This document shows positions 63,929 through 64,000 of a stretch of 64,000 nt of DNA, in pieces. A program made the translations under genes and the position numbers. The notes under the pieces were generated by a model, which was not told the DNA's origin, ran no database searches, and was given only the letters and a program-made list of their open reading frames with translations. Every line of letters begins with the position of its first letter. Within the stretch, counting starts at the first letter, position 1. The stretch is from CAYRAV01 sp964422365. Lineage in GTDB: Bacteria; Bacillota; Clostridia; Lachnospirales; Lachnospiraceae. The DNA is taken from the NCBI GenBank assembly GCA_964422365.1, contig CAYRAV010000010.1, forward strand, positions 1 through 64,000, read 5' to 3'.

Positions 63929-64000
63929 TTGGATATCGGAAAGTTGTGAGATACAATATATATGTAAGGCAAATGACTTACAAATAAATAAAGGAGAAAA
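63929..64000 (+). promoter_or_regulatory. Promoter and ribosome site for a gene beyond the right edge
   Basis: TTGGAT (63929-63934), 17 bp, TACAAT (63952-63957), then AAGGAG at 63991-63996; the start codon is just past 64000. No other feature in 63808-63928. Confidence 0.55.

Overview
The window looks like a chromosome segment of a low-GC, spore-forming, motile Firmicute, most likely a gut Lachnospiraceae (Clostridia). The support is the AT-rich composition, the gene order spoIIE-tilS-hpt-ftsH and greA-lysS, pth-mfd next to a PrsA-like foldase, two methyl-accepting chemotaxis proteins, BspA-type and Ig-like surface repeats, and Gram-positive Shine-Dalgarno sites with several TTG starts. Genus cannot be fixed from the sequence alone.

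Layout. 1-5.5 kb: a leftward pair of RND/HlyD-type export adaptors (the second runs off the left edge), and a rightward MarR regulator plus MATE exporter. 5.5-9 kb: an AT-rich accessory patch with a secreted protein carrying an exact 126-bp internal duplication, a 5'-truncated serine protease, a fibronectin-III protein, a MITE-like element and a 145-bp direct repeat. 9-16 kb: Nudix, ankyrin, pth, mfd and a PrsA-like lipoprotein. 16-27.9 kb: a pseudo-receiver/HD-GYP/GGDEF protein, dTDP-rhamnose reductase, a GT-C glycosyltransferase-like membrane protein, a DUF1700 protein, an Asn/Ser/Thr-rich protein, a rhodanese, an RlmL-like methyltransferase, a cell-wall amidase, an XTP pyrophosphatase and a YfcE-type phosphodiesterase. 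28-28.7 kb: seven tRNAs (Pro, Gly, Arg, His, Gln, Lys, Leu). 29-36 kb: D,D-carboxypeptidase, methyltransferase, IS3 relic, a leftward MarR-ABC exporter operon and a second MATE. 36-44.8 kb: a solute-binding lipoprotein paired with a chemoreceptor, superoxide dismutase between two palindromic repeats, topoisomerase III, and a BspA-like surface protein whose 3' end is made by a MITE. 45-54.7 kb: spoIIE, tilS, hpt, ftsH, a possible small RNA, a GH13 amylase and tRNA-Tyr/Leu. 55-64 kb: a dCache chemoreceptor, an unrecognised protein, 46-bp tandem repeats, greA, lysS, a tyrosine integrase with a hairpin over its ribosome binding site, and a hexapeptide acetyltransferase.

The strongest structure outside the genes is a set of short palindromic repeats: (i) a MITE-like family with ends CACTAGAGCGTGTTTGAAAA, (ii) a family with ends AACAGTTCAGCCATGCAGAA, and (iii) a long-hairpin family flanking the sod gene. 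Several copies look like recombinants of one another, and one has supplied the stop codon of a surface-protein gene. Other points of interest are paired operators at both MarR loci, a two-gene binding-protein/chemoreceptor operon without a transporter, and small secreted-protein genes with internal duplication. No complete unknown defence or metabolic system is visible; the novelty candidates are regulatory and repeat-based and are stated with their limits.
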